Position numbers and translations under genes: made by a program. Of a DNA stretch of 64,000 nt, positions 22,543 to 30,547 are shown piece after piece. The notes beneath the pieces are model-generated. The model searched no databases and was not told the origin of the DNA. It saw only the letters and a list, made by a program, of their open reading frames with translations. Source of the stretch: Phytomonospora endophytica (lineage in GTDB: Bacteria > Actinomycetota > Actinomycetes > Mycobacteriales > Micromonosporaceae); NCBI RefSeq assembly GCF_014202425.1, contig NZ_JACHGT010000017.1, positions 62,001 to 126,000 of the forward strand. The letters are read 5' to 3'. Numbering within the stretch: position 1 is the stretch's first letter; each line of letters starts with the position of its first letter.

Positions 22543-23724
22543 TCAGCGTCGGCGGGGAACGGCGATCACCGCGCCCGCCAGGAGCACCGCCGAGATCACC
22601 CAGAAGCCGTAGCGGATCGCCAGCCCGTCGCACAACAGCGCCACCAGCAAGCCCACCACGATGCTCGCCAGCAGACCCAGCGCGTTGACGACACCGAAGA
22701 TCCGCCCGGCCCGGTCGGCCGGCGCCGCCTCCATGAGCATCGTCCGCATCGAGATCCTCGCCAGACCGTAGGTGAGGCCGCCGGGCAAGAACAGCAGCAT
22801 CCCGGCCGGCCCGATCGACGGTTGCAGCGCGCACACCACCGCCAAGACCACCAGCGCCCACCGGGTCAGGCGCGCATCCCCCAGCCGAGCCACGCACCGT
22901 CCCGAAAGGACACCCGCCAGCAGCATCCCGGTACCGGCCAAGGCGTCCACGAAACCCAGGACGGCCGCTCCGCGCCGGAACTGCTCGATCACGAGCATCA
23001 CGATCAGCGTGTTGCTCACCACGATGGTGGCGCTGCCGATCACATACAGTGCGCCCGCCCGCAACACACCCCGGCCCACCGCCCGCGCAGGCTCGGCCGT
23101 CGCCGACTCGCCTGCCGGCCGCGCCTTCCCTTCACCCGCGGCGAACCAGCACACCGCCGAGGCCAGGAAGGTCACCGCGTTGAACGCGAACACCGGCAGC
23201 GGCCCCAGCCACCCCACCAGCACTCCCCCGGCCGCCACCGACAGCAGCGAACCCGCCGACGACACCATCTCGTAGCGCGCACTGAACCGACCGAGCCGCG
23301 TAGCGCCCACCCGCTCCTTCACGAAGGCGTTGCCCGCCGGGATGAACAGCGCGCCCGTCGCCGCCAGCGCCAGGTTCACCAGATACGCCGCCCGCCCCGG
23401 CTCGCCCCCGGCCAACAGCCACAACGGCAGCGCCGCGGCGAAGGCGGCACTGAGCAGATCACAGGCGATCAGCAGCCGGCGCCGGTCGAAACGGTCGGCC
23501 AGCCTCCCGGCGGGCACCGACAGCAGCACCTGCGGAATCGCCGCGGCGACGAACAGCCACGTCACCGCCATCGCGGTGTGCTCGGTGCGCACCACGAGCA
23601 GCGCCGAGGCCGACAGCTGGATGTTGTTGCCCAGGAAGGTGATGAACGTGGCGGGAAGGATGAGCCGCTCGGCTCGCGAAGCACGGGCCACGGCGGGAGC
23701 CGCGACGGCGGCGGTCAGGGACAT
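22543..23724 (-). CDS. MFS transporter
   Basis: 393 residues, 12 predicted helices. The MFS loop 2-3 motif is visible as GRLADRFDRRRLLIACDLLS, and a second-half equivalent as SGRCVARLGDARLTRW. This composition is typical of DHA3-type drug/macrolide exporters. The start ATG has no strong ribosome-binding site and lies just after a -10-like TATGGC/CATAGC region, so the transcript may be nearly leaderless. A perfect inverted repeat lies 21 bp upstream and probably controls it. Substrate unknown. Confidence 0.88.
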   Translation of the reverse strand: MSLTAAVAAPAVARASRAERLILPATFITFLGNNIQLSASALLVVRTEHTAMAVTWLFVAAAIPQVLLSVPAGRLADRFDRRRLLIACDLLSAAFAAALPLWLLAGGEPGRAAYLVNLALAATGALFIPAGNAFVKERVGATRLGRFSARYEMVSSAGSLLSVAAGGVLVGWLGPLPVFAFNAVTFLASAVCWFAAGEGKARPAGESATAEPARAVGRGVLRAGALYVIGSATIVVSNTLIVMLVIEQFRRGAAVLGFVDALAGTGMLLAGVLSGRCVARLGDARLTRWALVVLAVVCALQPSIGPAGMLLFLPGGLTYGLARISMRTMLMEAAPADRAGRIFGVVNALGLLASIVVGLLVALLCDGLAIRYGFWVISAVLLAGAVIAVPRRR

Positions 23725-23744
23725 GACGCGAGGCTATGAGCCAT

Positions 23745-23765
23745 ACCTGACAGAACATGTCAGGT
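23745..23765. promoter_or_regulatory. Palindromic operator upstream of MFS gene
   Basis: ACCTGACA, 5-nt spacer, TGTCAGGT: perfect 8-bp arms. It sits about where the -35 element of the minus-strand MFS promoter should be, in the divergent region with the FG-GAP gene. A dimeric repressor (TetR, MarR or similar) would fit. No regulator gene is adjacent. Confidence 0.65.
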
Positions 23766-23919
23766 ACCGGCAGCGCTTCTCCACCGCACGGATCCCCAAG
23801 CCCGCCCCGGGGCCGTTTTCCCGATGGACAGGCGCCACCCGCCACAGGTTCAATGATCGTTCCCACCGCGCGTCCTGCCCAGGACCCGCGGTTTCCGTTC
23901 TCACTTGAGGTGCCCTTTG

Positions 23920-25398
23920 GTGACATCCCCCCGCGGTGGCCGCATCCTGCTCGCCACCGCCCTGTCGGCATGCGCGGTCGCCCCCGCGCTCGCCCTCACC
24001 GGCGCTCCCGCCTTCGCGGCCGGATGCGTCGGAGGCGTCGACAACGACTTCGACGGCGACGGCAAGCGCGACCTCGCGATCGCCGACACGTTCAACTACG
24101 ACGACTCCGGTCAGGTCGTCATCCGCTACAGCGCCACTCCCTGGAACTGGAACGGCATCACCCAGAACACCGACGGCGTGCCCGGCGGCTCCGAACCCGA
24201 CGACCTCTTCGGCACCGACATGGCCTCCGCCGACTTCAACGGCGACGGCTGCTCCGACCTCGTCGTCAGCGCCCCCGGCGAAGACCTCGGCGGGAAGGTC
24301 GACGCCGGGCAGATCTGGATCATCCCCGGCGCACCCGGCGGACTGAACCTCGCCGCCACCAAGGCCTACTCGCAAGACTCGCCCGGCCTGCCCGGCGGCG
24401 TCGAGAGCTCCGACTACTTCGGCTACTCCGTCGAAGCGGGCAACCGCGCCGACGGCTCGCCGTATCTGCTGGTCGGCTCCCCCGGCGAGGAGTTCAAAAG
24501 CTCCTGGGGCGAGGGAACCGTCTACTACCAGCGCTCCGGGAAGTGGACCACCTTCAACCAGGACAGCCCCGGCGTCGCCGGCTCGGCCGAAGGCTCCGAC
24601 CGCTTCGGCGAGTACGTCGCCGCCACCGACGACCACATCATCGTCGGCGCGCCCACCGAGAAGATCGGCAAGGACGCCGACGCGGGCAGCATCAGCATCT
24701 TCGCGCACGCCACCGGCTCCGGGCTGCCCAAGCCCATCGCCGGACTCGACCAGGACAGCACCAAACTCGCCGGGAGCGCCGAGAGCGGCGACCAGTTCGG
24801 GGCCGCCCTGTCGGCGATCCCCTACCTCCCCGACGGTGCCGCGGTGCCCGGAACGCTCGTCGCGGTGGGCGTCCCCGGTGAAGACCTGGGCTCGGCGAGC
24901 CAGGCCGGTATGGCGCACACGCTGTACATCTCGCCGGAAGGCAAGGTCAGCCAGCTGGCGCACTACAACCAGGACCTGTCCGGCGTGACCGGTTCAGCGG
25001 AGAAGAACGACTGGTTCGGCACCGAGGTGCGCCTGGCCAAAGCCGCGCCCGGACAGCCCTATGCGACACCGGACACCGCGATGCTCGCCCTGACCGTCTG
25101 GGGCGAGGACAACCCCGACGGCTCCTTCGGGGCGATCCAGGCCTTCGTGATCGGCCAGACCGCCGGCACCGGCGATCGCTGGATCGTCGGCGGCGCCTAC
25201 GGGCTCCCCGACCGGGCGTTCATCTCGCGCCCGCCGTGCGTCGGCGTCTCCGACGACCACCTCTACGCCGGCTACTCCAGTGGCCCGATCCTCTACGGCA
25301 TCCCGTGGGGCAACGTCCGCGACGGCGGGACCGGCGAGGTCACCAACACCATGCCCGGATGGGGCGGCGACAGCTACGGCTGCAGCTCCTTCCTCTAG
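23920..25398 (+). CDS. Secreted FG-GAP repeat protein (integrin-alpha-like)
   Basis: 492 residues. Signal peptide: RGGRILLATALSACAVAPAL followed by an ALTGAPAFAAG cleavage region. The mature part has about six to seven FG-GAP blades, each with a calcium-type D-x-N/D-G-D motif (DNDFDGDGKRDLAIAD, ADFNGDGCSDLVVSAPGEDL) and the D-x-F-G repeat core (DLFGTDMA, DYFGYSVE, DRFGEYVA, DQFGAALS, DWFGTEVR), so it folds as a beta-propeller. GTG 23920 follows GAGGTGCCC. Function unknown. Such proteins are common exported proteins in actinomycetes. Confidence 0.88.
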   Translation: MTSPRGGRILLATALSACAVAPALALTGAPAFAAGCVGGVDNDFDGDGKRDLAIADTFNYDDSGQVVIRYSATPWNWNGITQNTDGVPGGSEPDDLFGTDMASADFNGDGCSDLVVSAPGEDLGGKVDAGQIWIIPGAPGGLNLAATKAYSQDSPGLPGGVESSDYFGYSVEAGNRADGSPYLLVGSPGEEFKSSWGEGTVYYQRSGKWTTFNQDSPGVAGSAEGSDRFGEYVAATDDHIIVGAPTEKIGKDADAGSISIFAHATGSGLPKPIAGLDQDSTKLAGSAESGDQFGAALSAIPYLPDGAAVPGTLVAVGVPGEDLGSASQAGMAHTLYISPEGKVSQLAHYNQDLSGVTGSAEKNDWFGTEVRLAKAAPGQPYATPDTAMLALTVWGEDNPDGSFGAIQAFVIGQTAGTGDRWIVGGAYGLPDRAFISRPPCVGVSDDHLYAGYSSGPILYGIPWGNVRDGGTGEVTNTMPGWGGDSYGCSSFL

Positions 25399-25403
25399 GC
25401 CGA

Positions 25404-25450
25404 TGACGGCGGTGGCCCTTTCCCGTAAGGGGAGAGGGCCACCGCCGTCA
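25404..25450 (+). terminator. Strong hairpin terminator
   Basis: Perfect 16-bp stem (TGACGGCGGTGGCCCT and complement) starting 6 nt after the FG-GAP stop. The 15-nt loop can itself pair as TCCC with GGGA. Ends FG-GAP transcription before the next gene on the same strand. Confidence 0.85.
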
Positions 25451-25495
25451 CATGTCCATGCGACACTGACCGCCCTCACAACGATCGGAGACAAC

Positions 25496-26089
25496 GTGGG
25501 CCGGATAGTCGTCGTGAACTTCATCAGCATCGACGGGGTCATCCAGTCGCCGCTGTCCCCCGGCGAAGACCGCGAAGGCGGCTTCGAGCATGGCGGCTGG
25601 GTCCCGCCCTACAGCGACGACACCGTCAACGCCTTCATGCAGAACGCGACCGTCGGCGCCGCCGGGATGCTGTTGGGCCGCCGCTCCTACGAGATCCTCC
25701 GCGACGCCTGGTCCACCGTGGACGAATCCGAACCGGCGATCGCGGCCATGAACGACATGCCGAAGTACGTCGTCGCGTCCGCACCGGTCGACCTCGCCTG
25801 GCGCAACTCCCACCTCGTCGGCGGCGACTTCGCGCACGCCATCGCCGACCTCAAGGACCGCACCGACGGCGACCTCGTCGTGTTCGGCGCCGGAGCCCTG
25901 ATCCGCGGACTGGCCGAACACGACCTCGTCGACGAGTACCGCCTGCTGCTCTTCCCGGTCATCCTCGGAGCCGGCAAGCGCATGTTCGACGACCACGGCC
26001 GCATGGCCACCTTCACCTTGACCGACAGCACCGTCGCCCCCAAGGGCGTCGTCCTGCTGACCTACACCCGCGACACGCCCGCCCGGTAG
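25496..26089 (+). CDS. RibD/dihydrofolate-reductase-like protein (first of two)
   Basis: 197 residues. The RibD C-terminal/DHFR fold is recognisable from VVVNFISIDGVIQSPLSPGE, AAGMLLGRRSYEILRDAW, KYVVAS and GDLVVFGAGALIRGLAEHDL, followed by VDEYRLLLFPVILGAGKRMF. NADPH-dependent reductase by family; substrate unknown. GTG with GGAG 6 nt upstream. A related gene lies at 33141-33683. Confidence 0.88.
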   Translation: MGRIVVVNFISIDGVIQSPLSPGEDREGGFEHGGWVPPYSDDTVNAFMQNATVGAAGMLLGRRSYEILRDAWSTVDESEPAIAAMNDMPKYVVASAPVDLAWRNSHLVGGDFAHAIADLKDRTDGDLVVFGAGALIRGLAEHDLVDEYRLLLFPVILGAGKRMFDDHGRMATFTLTDSTVAPKGVVLLTYTRDTPAR

Positions 26090-26159
26090 TGCCCGCCATA
26101 CCCCCGAAGTAGCCCCAGCACCCGTTCCCCGGACCGCCCGCGTCGGTAGCGTCATCGCC

Positions 26160-26240
26160 ATGTCGAGCGAACCCGGGCTGTGGCCGGCGATGGCGCACCC
26201 GGCGCGGTTCCTGCGCTCGCCGTGGCCGTGGCGGGATTGA
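26160..26240 (+). pseudogene. Truncated histidine kinase N-terminus (remnant)
   Basis: A 26-codon frame, MSSEPGLWPAMAHPARFLRS then PWPWRD and a TGA. The segment HPARFLRSxWPWR immediately precedes the first membrane helix in many actinobacterial sensor histidine kinases (recalled, not searched). The upstream stretch with GTCGGTAGCGTCATCGCC is promoter-like. Everything after the first ~26 residues is missing, so this looks like a deletion remnant. A chance short frame is the alternative. Confidence 0.5.
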
Positions 26241-26292
26241 AAGGGGGTGGCCGCGCGACTGTTCGCGGCTGGGCGGGGTGGCTGGTGTGAAA

Positions 26293-26329
26293 TCGGGGCC
26301 GTCTCGCCGGGAAGGCGGGACGGCCCCGA
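26293..26329 (-). terminator. Hairpin terminator for metalloprotease-like gene
   Basis: TCGGGGCCGTC pairs perfectly with GACGGCCCCGA. The stem extends inward by a wobble pair and CGCC/GGCG around a 5-nt loop. It lies 83 nt beyond the stop at 26412. Confidence 0.75.
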
Positions 26330-26411
26330 ATGCCGGGAACCACGCGGGTGGCGCGATCGTGAACGTCGGCCGTTCACGCCGCGACCAGGCGGCGGCCTCC
26401 GTTCACGCCGG

Positions 26412-26945
26412 TCAGCACATCATGGTCTTCATGACGTCGTAGGCGCTGTTCCAGTTGGCGCAGCCCGAAGCGCTGTGGCCGTACCAGTTGTGGCCGAACT
26501 CGTGCGCGGAGAGCAGGGCGAAGTCGCGCACCATCGTCGACAGGGCGATGCGGCCGCCTTGGTTCCAGTTGCAGCCGACGACGTTGGAGCCGCCGCACCC
26601 GGAGACGTAGCCCGGTGTACAGGAAACCGGGGTGCCGCTGGAGGCCGTGCGCACACCGCCGCCCCAGTAGTTGGCGCCGGCGACGATGGAGTTCTCGTAG
26701 CCGCTGCACGACGAGCTGATGTAGTAGTACCAGGCCAGCTGGACGGTGACCTGCGAACCCTTCGACGGCGCCGCCGTGGCGCCGTGTCCGCCCTGGTCAC
26801 CGGCGAGCAGGTGCCCGTCAGCGGCGACCGGGGCGGAGGCGTCGCCGCTCTCGGCGGCGTGGGCGGCGAAGGGGAACACCAGCACCAGCATGGCGACCAG
26901 GAGGACGCCTAAACCTCGCTGTTTCATGGTCATGTCGATTCTCAT
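26412..26945 (-). CDS. Secreted zinc-metalloprotease-like protein
   Basis: 177 residues. Signal peptide KQRGLGVLLVAMLVLVFPFA ending AHAAE. A putative zinc-binding helix HEFGHNWYGH (~148-157) gives HExxH plus a histidine five residues later. This is similar to, but not the same spacing as, the metzincin HExxHxxGxxH or the snapalysin HExxHxxGxxD motif. Several cysteines (SSSCSGYE, SCTPGYVSGCGG, VGCNWN, SGCANWN, TMMC) suggest disulfides. ATG 26945 has GGAGG about 15 nt upstream; internal ATGs are alternatives. Its flanks hold two broken regulatory genes. Family not identified with certainty. Confidence 0.7.
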   Translation of the reverse strand: MRIDMTMKQRGLGVLLVAMLVLVFPFAAHAAESGDASAPVAADGHLLAGDQGGHGATAAPSKGSQVTVQLAWYYYISSSCSGYENSIVAGANYWGGGVRTASSGTPVSCTPGYVSGCGGSNVVGCNWNQGGRIALSTMVRDFALLSAHEFGHNWYGHSASGCANWNSAYDVMKTMMC

Positions 26946-27210
26946 TCCTGGAGAGGCCTCCGAGCGGCGGGGGCCGCCTGGAAGCGGGGGCCGGGTAGCC
27001 GTCCGCGCGCTGCCGGGGTCGGCCATCCGGGGGTGCTTCGCAATGTAGGGACGAAACCGGGCTATGTCCAGACCAAGGGCCTTTAACCGGGAATTCACCC
27101 CTAACGGATGAAACCCTGAATAGGACCCGTATTTGGCGTGGTTCCGCCGTTCGCGAAGCGCCCCGAACCCGCCCGCGGCTAGGCGGCGGCCGTCTCCACC
27201 ACGGCACCAC

Positions 27211-27342
27211 GGCTGGGCCGCGGCCCTGCACGACGCCGCCATCGCCCGCCGAGTCGGCTACAGCTCGCAGTACACCTTCACCCACGCCTTCAAGCGCCGG
27301 TTCGGATCACCACCCGGCAGATACCGCGACCGCGCCGACTGA
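27211..27342 (+). pseudogene. AraC-type regulator remnant (C-terminal HTH only)
   Basis: The frame ending at 27342 reads ALHDAAIARRVGYSSQYTF, then THAFKRRFGSPPGRYRDR. This is the second helix-turn-helix and terminal signature of AraC/XylS regulators (xVGYxSxxxFxxAFKRRFGxxPGxYR). The sensory domain and first HTH are missing; the upstream in-frame sequence is Arg/Pro-rich noise. Interpreted as a decayed gene end. Confidence 0.75.
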
Positions 27343-27388
27343 AGCGGACTCGCACCTTGCGGTTCCACCCGGTTTCGGTGTGCGTCGG

Positions 27389-28474
27389 CTACGCGTTCGC
27401 GCAGTGGATCGGCTCGACGCCGTCCCAGGAACGCTCCGCCGTGATCATGTCCCGCACGCCCGACAGGCCCACCTGCACGAAGTACAGCTGGCCGGTCAGC
27501 TCACAGTCGAGGCTGAACCGCTCGGGACCGTCGTCGCCGCTATGGGTGCCGCGCAGGGAGATCCGGCCCGGCTTCGTCGTCTGGATCGCCCAGTCGTCAC
27601 CGAACTCCACCGGCGGCCACAGGATGTTGATCTCGACCTCCGGATAGGCCTCCACCGTCCAGGTGATGTCCCTGGGATCCTTCAGGCCCAGTTCGGAGGC
27701 CGCGAAGTAGCAGGATGCGGGATCGATCCCGGAGGTGTCGGCCGTGCAGGCGTCGATGGCGGCCCGGGTGGCAATGTCGGCGGTGGCGAGGGTCTGCGGC
27801 CCGAAGGTGATCGTCCCGTCCGGCGCCGCCCACGTCGGCTCGGCCTGCTCGGGCATGACCGCGACCGTCGCCGGCCGGCCGGCGACGTCGAGGACGCCGG
27901 GGCGGTCGGTGTAGAAGCGGTAGAAGCCGGGAAAGACCAGGAAGCGGGTGCTCTGGTCGTCCAGTTCCTTGAACACGCCGTTGACCTCGCCGTAGGACAG
28001 CGACGACATCGCGAAGGAGACCGCACCGTAGGGGCTGGTCAGCTCCCAGGAGTCGGACTCGCCGCCACGGGTCAGCGTGACCGTCGCGTTCACCGCCCCG
28101 GAAGGCCCGGTGACGGTAACGACGGCGATCGCCGTGGTCCGGCTCTCGGTGGTCCGCATCGCCGTCACCCGCCAGTCGTGACGGATGGCCTCGGGAACCA
28201 GGAAGTCGGTGGCGTAGCCCGACTCCACGTCTGCCGGGACCATCGCTCGCGCGGCGGCGGCGTCCCCGGCCATGACCGCGTCGAAGAAGGCCCGCACGAC
28301 CTCCTCGGAGCTCTTCAGCTTCGCCTCCCGGGCGGCCGCTGGAACCAGCACACCCCCCGCGATCACCGCGACGAGAGCCAGGAACGCGACCAGGTGGACA
28401 CCGGGCCGCGACCAGCCCTCCCACGACCGAACGCGCCTGTACAGGCCTGGTCTCACCGGCTCGGTCGGCTCCAT
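27389..28474 (-). CDS. Membrane-anchored protein with NTF2-like domain
   Basis: 361 residues. A short basic cytoplasmic N-terminus (RRVRSWEGWSRPG) precedes one transmembrane helix (~29-48: VHLVAFLALVAVIAGGVLVP). An extracytoplasmic NTF2-like segment follows (SSEEVVRAFFDAVMAGDAAA), then beta-rich sequence. The MecA_N/SnoaL-like helix is typical of anchored accessory proteins. Four cysteines lie in the last third. ATG 28474 with GGGGGAG 6 nt upstream. Function unknown. Confidence 0.75.
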   Translation of the reverse strand: MEPTEPVRPGLYRRVRSWEGWSRPGVHLVAFLALVAVIAGGVLVPAAAREAKLKSSEEVVRAFFDAVMAGDAAAARAMVPADVESGYATDFLVPEAIRHDWRVTAMRTTESRTTAIAVVTVTGPSGAVNATVTLTRGGESDSWELTSPYGAVSFAMSSLSYGEVNGVFKELDDQSTRFLVFPGFYRFYTDRPGVLDVAGRPATVAVMPEQAEPTWAAPDGTITFGPQTLATADIATRAAIDACTADTSGIDPASCYFAASELGLKDPRDITWTVEAYPEVEINILWPPVEFGDDWAIQTTKPGRISLRGTHSGDDGPERFSLDCELTGQLYFVQVGLSGVRDMITAERSWDGVEPIHCANA

Positions 28475-28653
28475 GACGGACTCCCCCGTATGCCCGAAGG
28501 ACGGATGCTGTCGCCGTAGGGTAGGCCGCCGAGGCCGGTGCAGTCCACTGTGGACCACGTGGCGGCACGTCAGAGTGGTGATCTCCGCCCGAGGGGCCGA
28601 CAGGGGTGGAACGCCGCCCGGCGGACGCCTGCGCCCTCGATCCGATCGTCAGA

Positions 28654-29448
28654 TCAGAGTGTCGCTCGCAGTCTTGTGATCACCTCGTCGACCGCCGCGG
28701 CCAAGGTCGCTTCGAGTTCGAGCGCGCGGCGAGCGGCGTGGATGGCGCGGGCGGCGTCACCTTCCGCTCGATCGGCTCGCAGGGCGAGGGTCGCTTGAGC
28801 GAGGTTCAGATGGGCCCAAGCGTCGGCGGGGTCTTTGTCCACTGCGGCGAAGGCACTGCCGAGTGTGGCGCCGAGTGCGTCGGCAGCTCTGCGTTCGCGG
28901 CGACAGCGGGCACAGCGGCTCGGGTGGGCGAGCTCCAGGATCTTCCAGACCTCGTACCAGTGCTGCTGTTCGACGGCGGTGAACACGAACGAGGTGCCGC
29001 ATTGCCGGCACGTGCGAGGGTCGTCCGCGTAGCGGTGCAACGGGAACCAATTGCCGCGAGGCTGCGCTTGCCGGTCGCCGCGGATCTGACCTGGAAGAAG
29101 CGGGTCGGCGTCGGTGACCTCGTTGTTGCCGCGCCACCAGAGCGGCCCCCGGGCCTCCTCTCCGATCGGTGAGAGTTCATCGTTCGCGCCGGCCTCCAGG
29201 CAGGACTCCACGACGGTCCAGGCGGCGTCGTGATCAGCCCTGGCCGCCTCGGGGACGAGGAGACCTTCCCGACCGCGGGCGCCCAGGAGGAAACGCCCCT
29301 TCCCCAGGGTCTGGAAAGCCCATCCGCCGCCATCGGCACGAAACCACCACTGCGCGCCGTAGCGCGATCGACCGCGTCCGATGATCGGGGCACGACCGGT
29401 GAGTTGTCCCTCCCAGGAGAAACGGTCGTTGCCGTGCCTGTGCGTCAC
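28654..29448 (-). CDS. Zinc-ribbon protein with helical C-terminal region
   Basis: 264 residues from GTG 29448. Residues ~140-200 carry CRQCGTSFVFTAVEQQHWYE and then CARCRRERR: two CxxC pairs as in the 'probable zinc-ribbon' (zf-trcl) domain, which has CxxCxxxFxFxxxEQxxW. The C-terminal 75 residues are TPR-like helices (PADAWAHLNLAQATLALRAD). It follows the LysR stop by 4 nt and is probably translated with it. Function unknown. Confidence 0.75.
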   Translation of the reverse strand: MTHRHGNDRFSWEGQLTGRAPIIGRGRSRYGAQWWFRADGGGWAFQTLGKGRFLLGARGREGLLVPEAARADHDAAWTVVESCLEAGANDELSPIGEEARGPLWWRGNNEVTDADPLLPGQIRGDRQAQPRGNWFPLHRYADDPRTCRQCGTSFVFTAVEQQHWYEVWKILELAHPSRCARCRRERRAADALGATLGSAFAAVDKDPADAWAHLNLAQATLALRADRAEGDAARAIHAARRALELEATLAAAVDEVITRLRATL

Positions 29449-29452
29449 GCGC

Positions 29453-30340
29453 CTACCCCGTCGCCTGCGCATCCTCGGCAGCCTGGACGAAGGCGCGGAC
29501 CAGCGCGGTCTCCCCCGCACTCCGCCACACCGGCGCGTACTGCAGGACAGGTCCGTCGGCGATGGGCACGAAGGTGACGTCCGGGCGCACCCGTGAAGCG
29601 GCCACGTAGGACCCCAGCGGCGACACGACCGTCCCGAAACCCACCGCGGTCAGCGCCTCCTCCAGCGTCGCGATCGTGGTACCGCGCCGGATGAGCCGCC
29701 CGGCCGGTGTCGTGAAAGGCGTGTGCGCCTCCCAGACGTAGTCCGGAATCGGTCCCTCCAGACCCGCGACCGGATGGTCCCCCAGTTCCTCCATCTCCAC
29801 CTGCTCACGGGTGGCGAGGGGGTGACCGGAGCCGACGGCCAGCACCAACCGCTCGGTGTACAGCCTCGGCCCGACGGTGAGGTCGGGCTCGCGCACAGGC
29901 AGCCAGAGGATCGCCACATCGACCCGGCCCGCGCGCAGCCCACCGAAGGGGTCGGCCGGGAGGACCTCCCGCATGCGCAGCTCGCAGAGTGGATACCGCT
30001 GCTGGAAGAGGTCGATGACGGCGGCGATCTCCCGATGATGAACGTCGAAGGTACCGACGTTGAGCGTGCCGACCTGCCCACGCGCGACCGCGACCGCCTC
30101 ATCGATGCCCGCCATGATCTCGCCGTAGCCGACACGGAGACGGGCACGCAGCCGCTCGCCCAGCGGCGTGAGCCGCACGCTGCGGCTGGTCCGCTCGAAC
30201 AGCGCACCCCCGATCCGGCGCTCCTGAAGCTTGATCGACTGACTGACCCTCGCCTGGGACACCAGGAGCCGCTCGGCGGTACGCCCGAAATGGAGCTCAT
30301 CGGCCAGCGTCAAGAAGATCTCGATGTCACGCAGTTCCAT
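29453..30340 (-). CDS. LysR family transcriptional regulator
   Basis: 295 residues. N-terminal winged helix: MELRDIEIFLTLADELHFGR, then AERLLVSQARVSQSIKLQER. The C-terminal type 2 periplasmic-binding-like effector domain includes VGTLNVGTFDVHHREIAAVI and DVAILWLPVREPDLTVGPRL. ATG 30340 is preceded by GAGGAGG. It is divergent from the acetyltransferase/serine-hydrolase gene (start 30548) with 207 nt between, the classic LysR arrangement, so that gene is the likely target. Confidence 0.92.
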   Translation of the reverse strand: MELRDIEIFLTLADELHFGRTAERLLVSQARVSQSIKLQERRIGGALFERTSRSVRLTPLGERLRARLRVGYGEIMAGIDEAVAVARGQVGTLNVGTFDVHHREIAAVIDLFQQRYPLCELRMREVLPADPFGGLRAGRVDVAILWLPVREPDLTVGPRLYTERLVLAVGSGHPLATREQVEMEELGDHPVAGLEGPIPDYVWEAHTPFTTPAGRLIRRGTTIATLEEALTAVGFGTVVSPLGSYVAASRVRPDVTFVPIADGPVLQYAPVWRSAGETALVRAFVQAAEDAQATG

Positions 30341-30547
30341 CAGGCCGCCTCCTCTCACCACCGAACCCGTTTAGGCCTCGCGACCGGCAAGCCTACGACG
30401 GCCGCGAACGACCCACACCACGACCGTGACCCGCGCCACCGCCCACCTCGGCCGAACCCGCACGGCCTCGAACGATAACCTCCGCCTTAACCGGCGATAC
30501 GGTCTTTCGCGTTGTTCGCCACCCCTGACCAGGGCGATCGTAGGTCC

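Noticed and set aside
27133-27210. Upstream part of the AraC fragment frame as a real N-terminus
   Set aside because: The residues are Arg/Pro-rich noise with no HTH1 or sensor domain and no ribosome-binding site.
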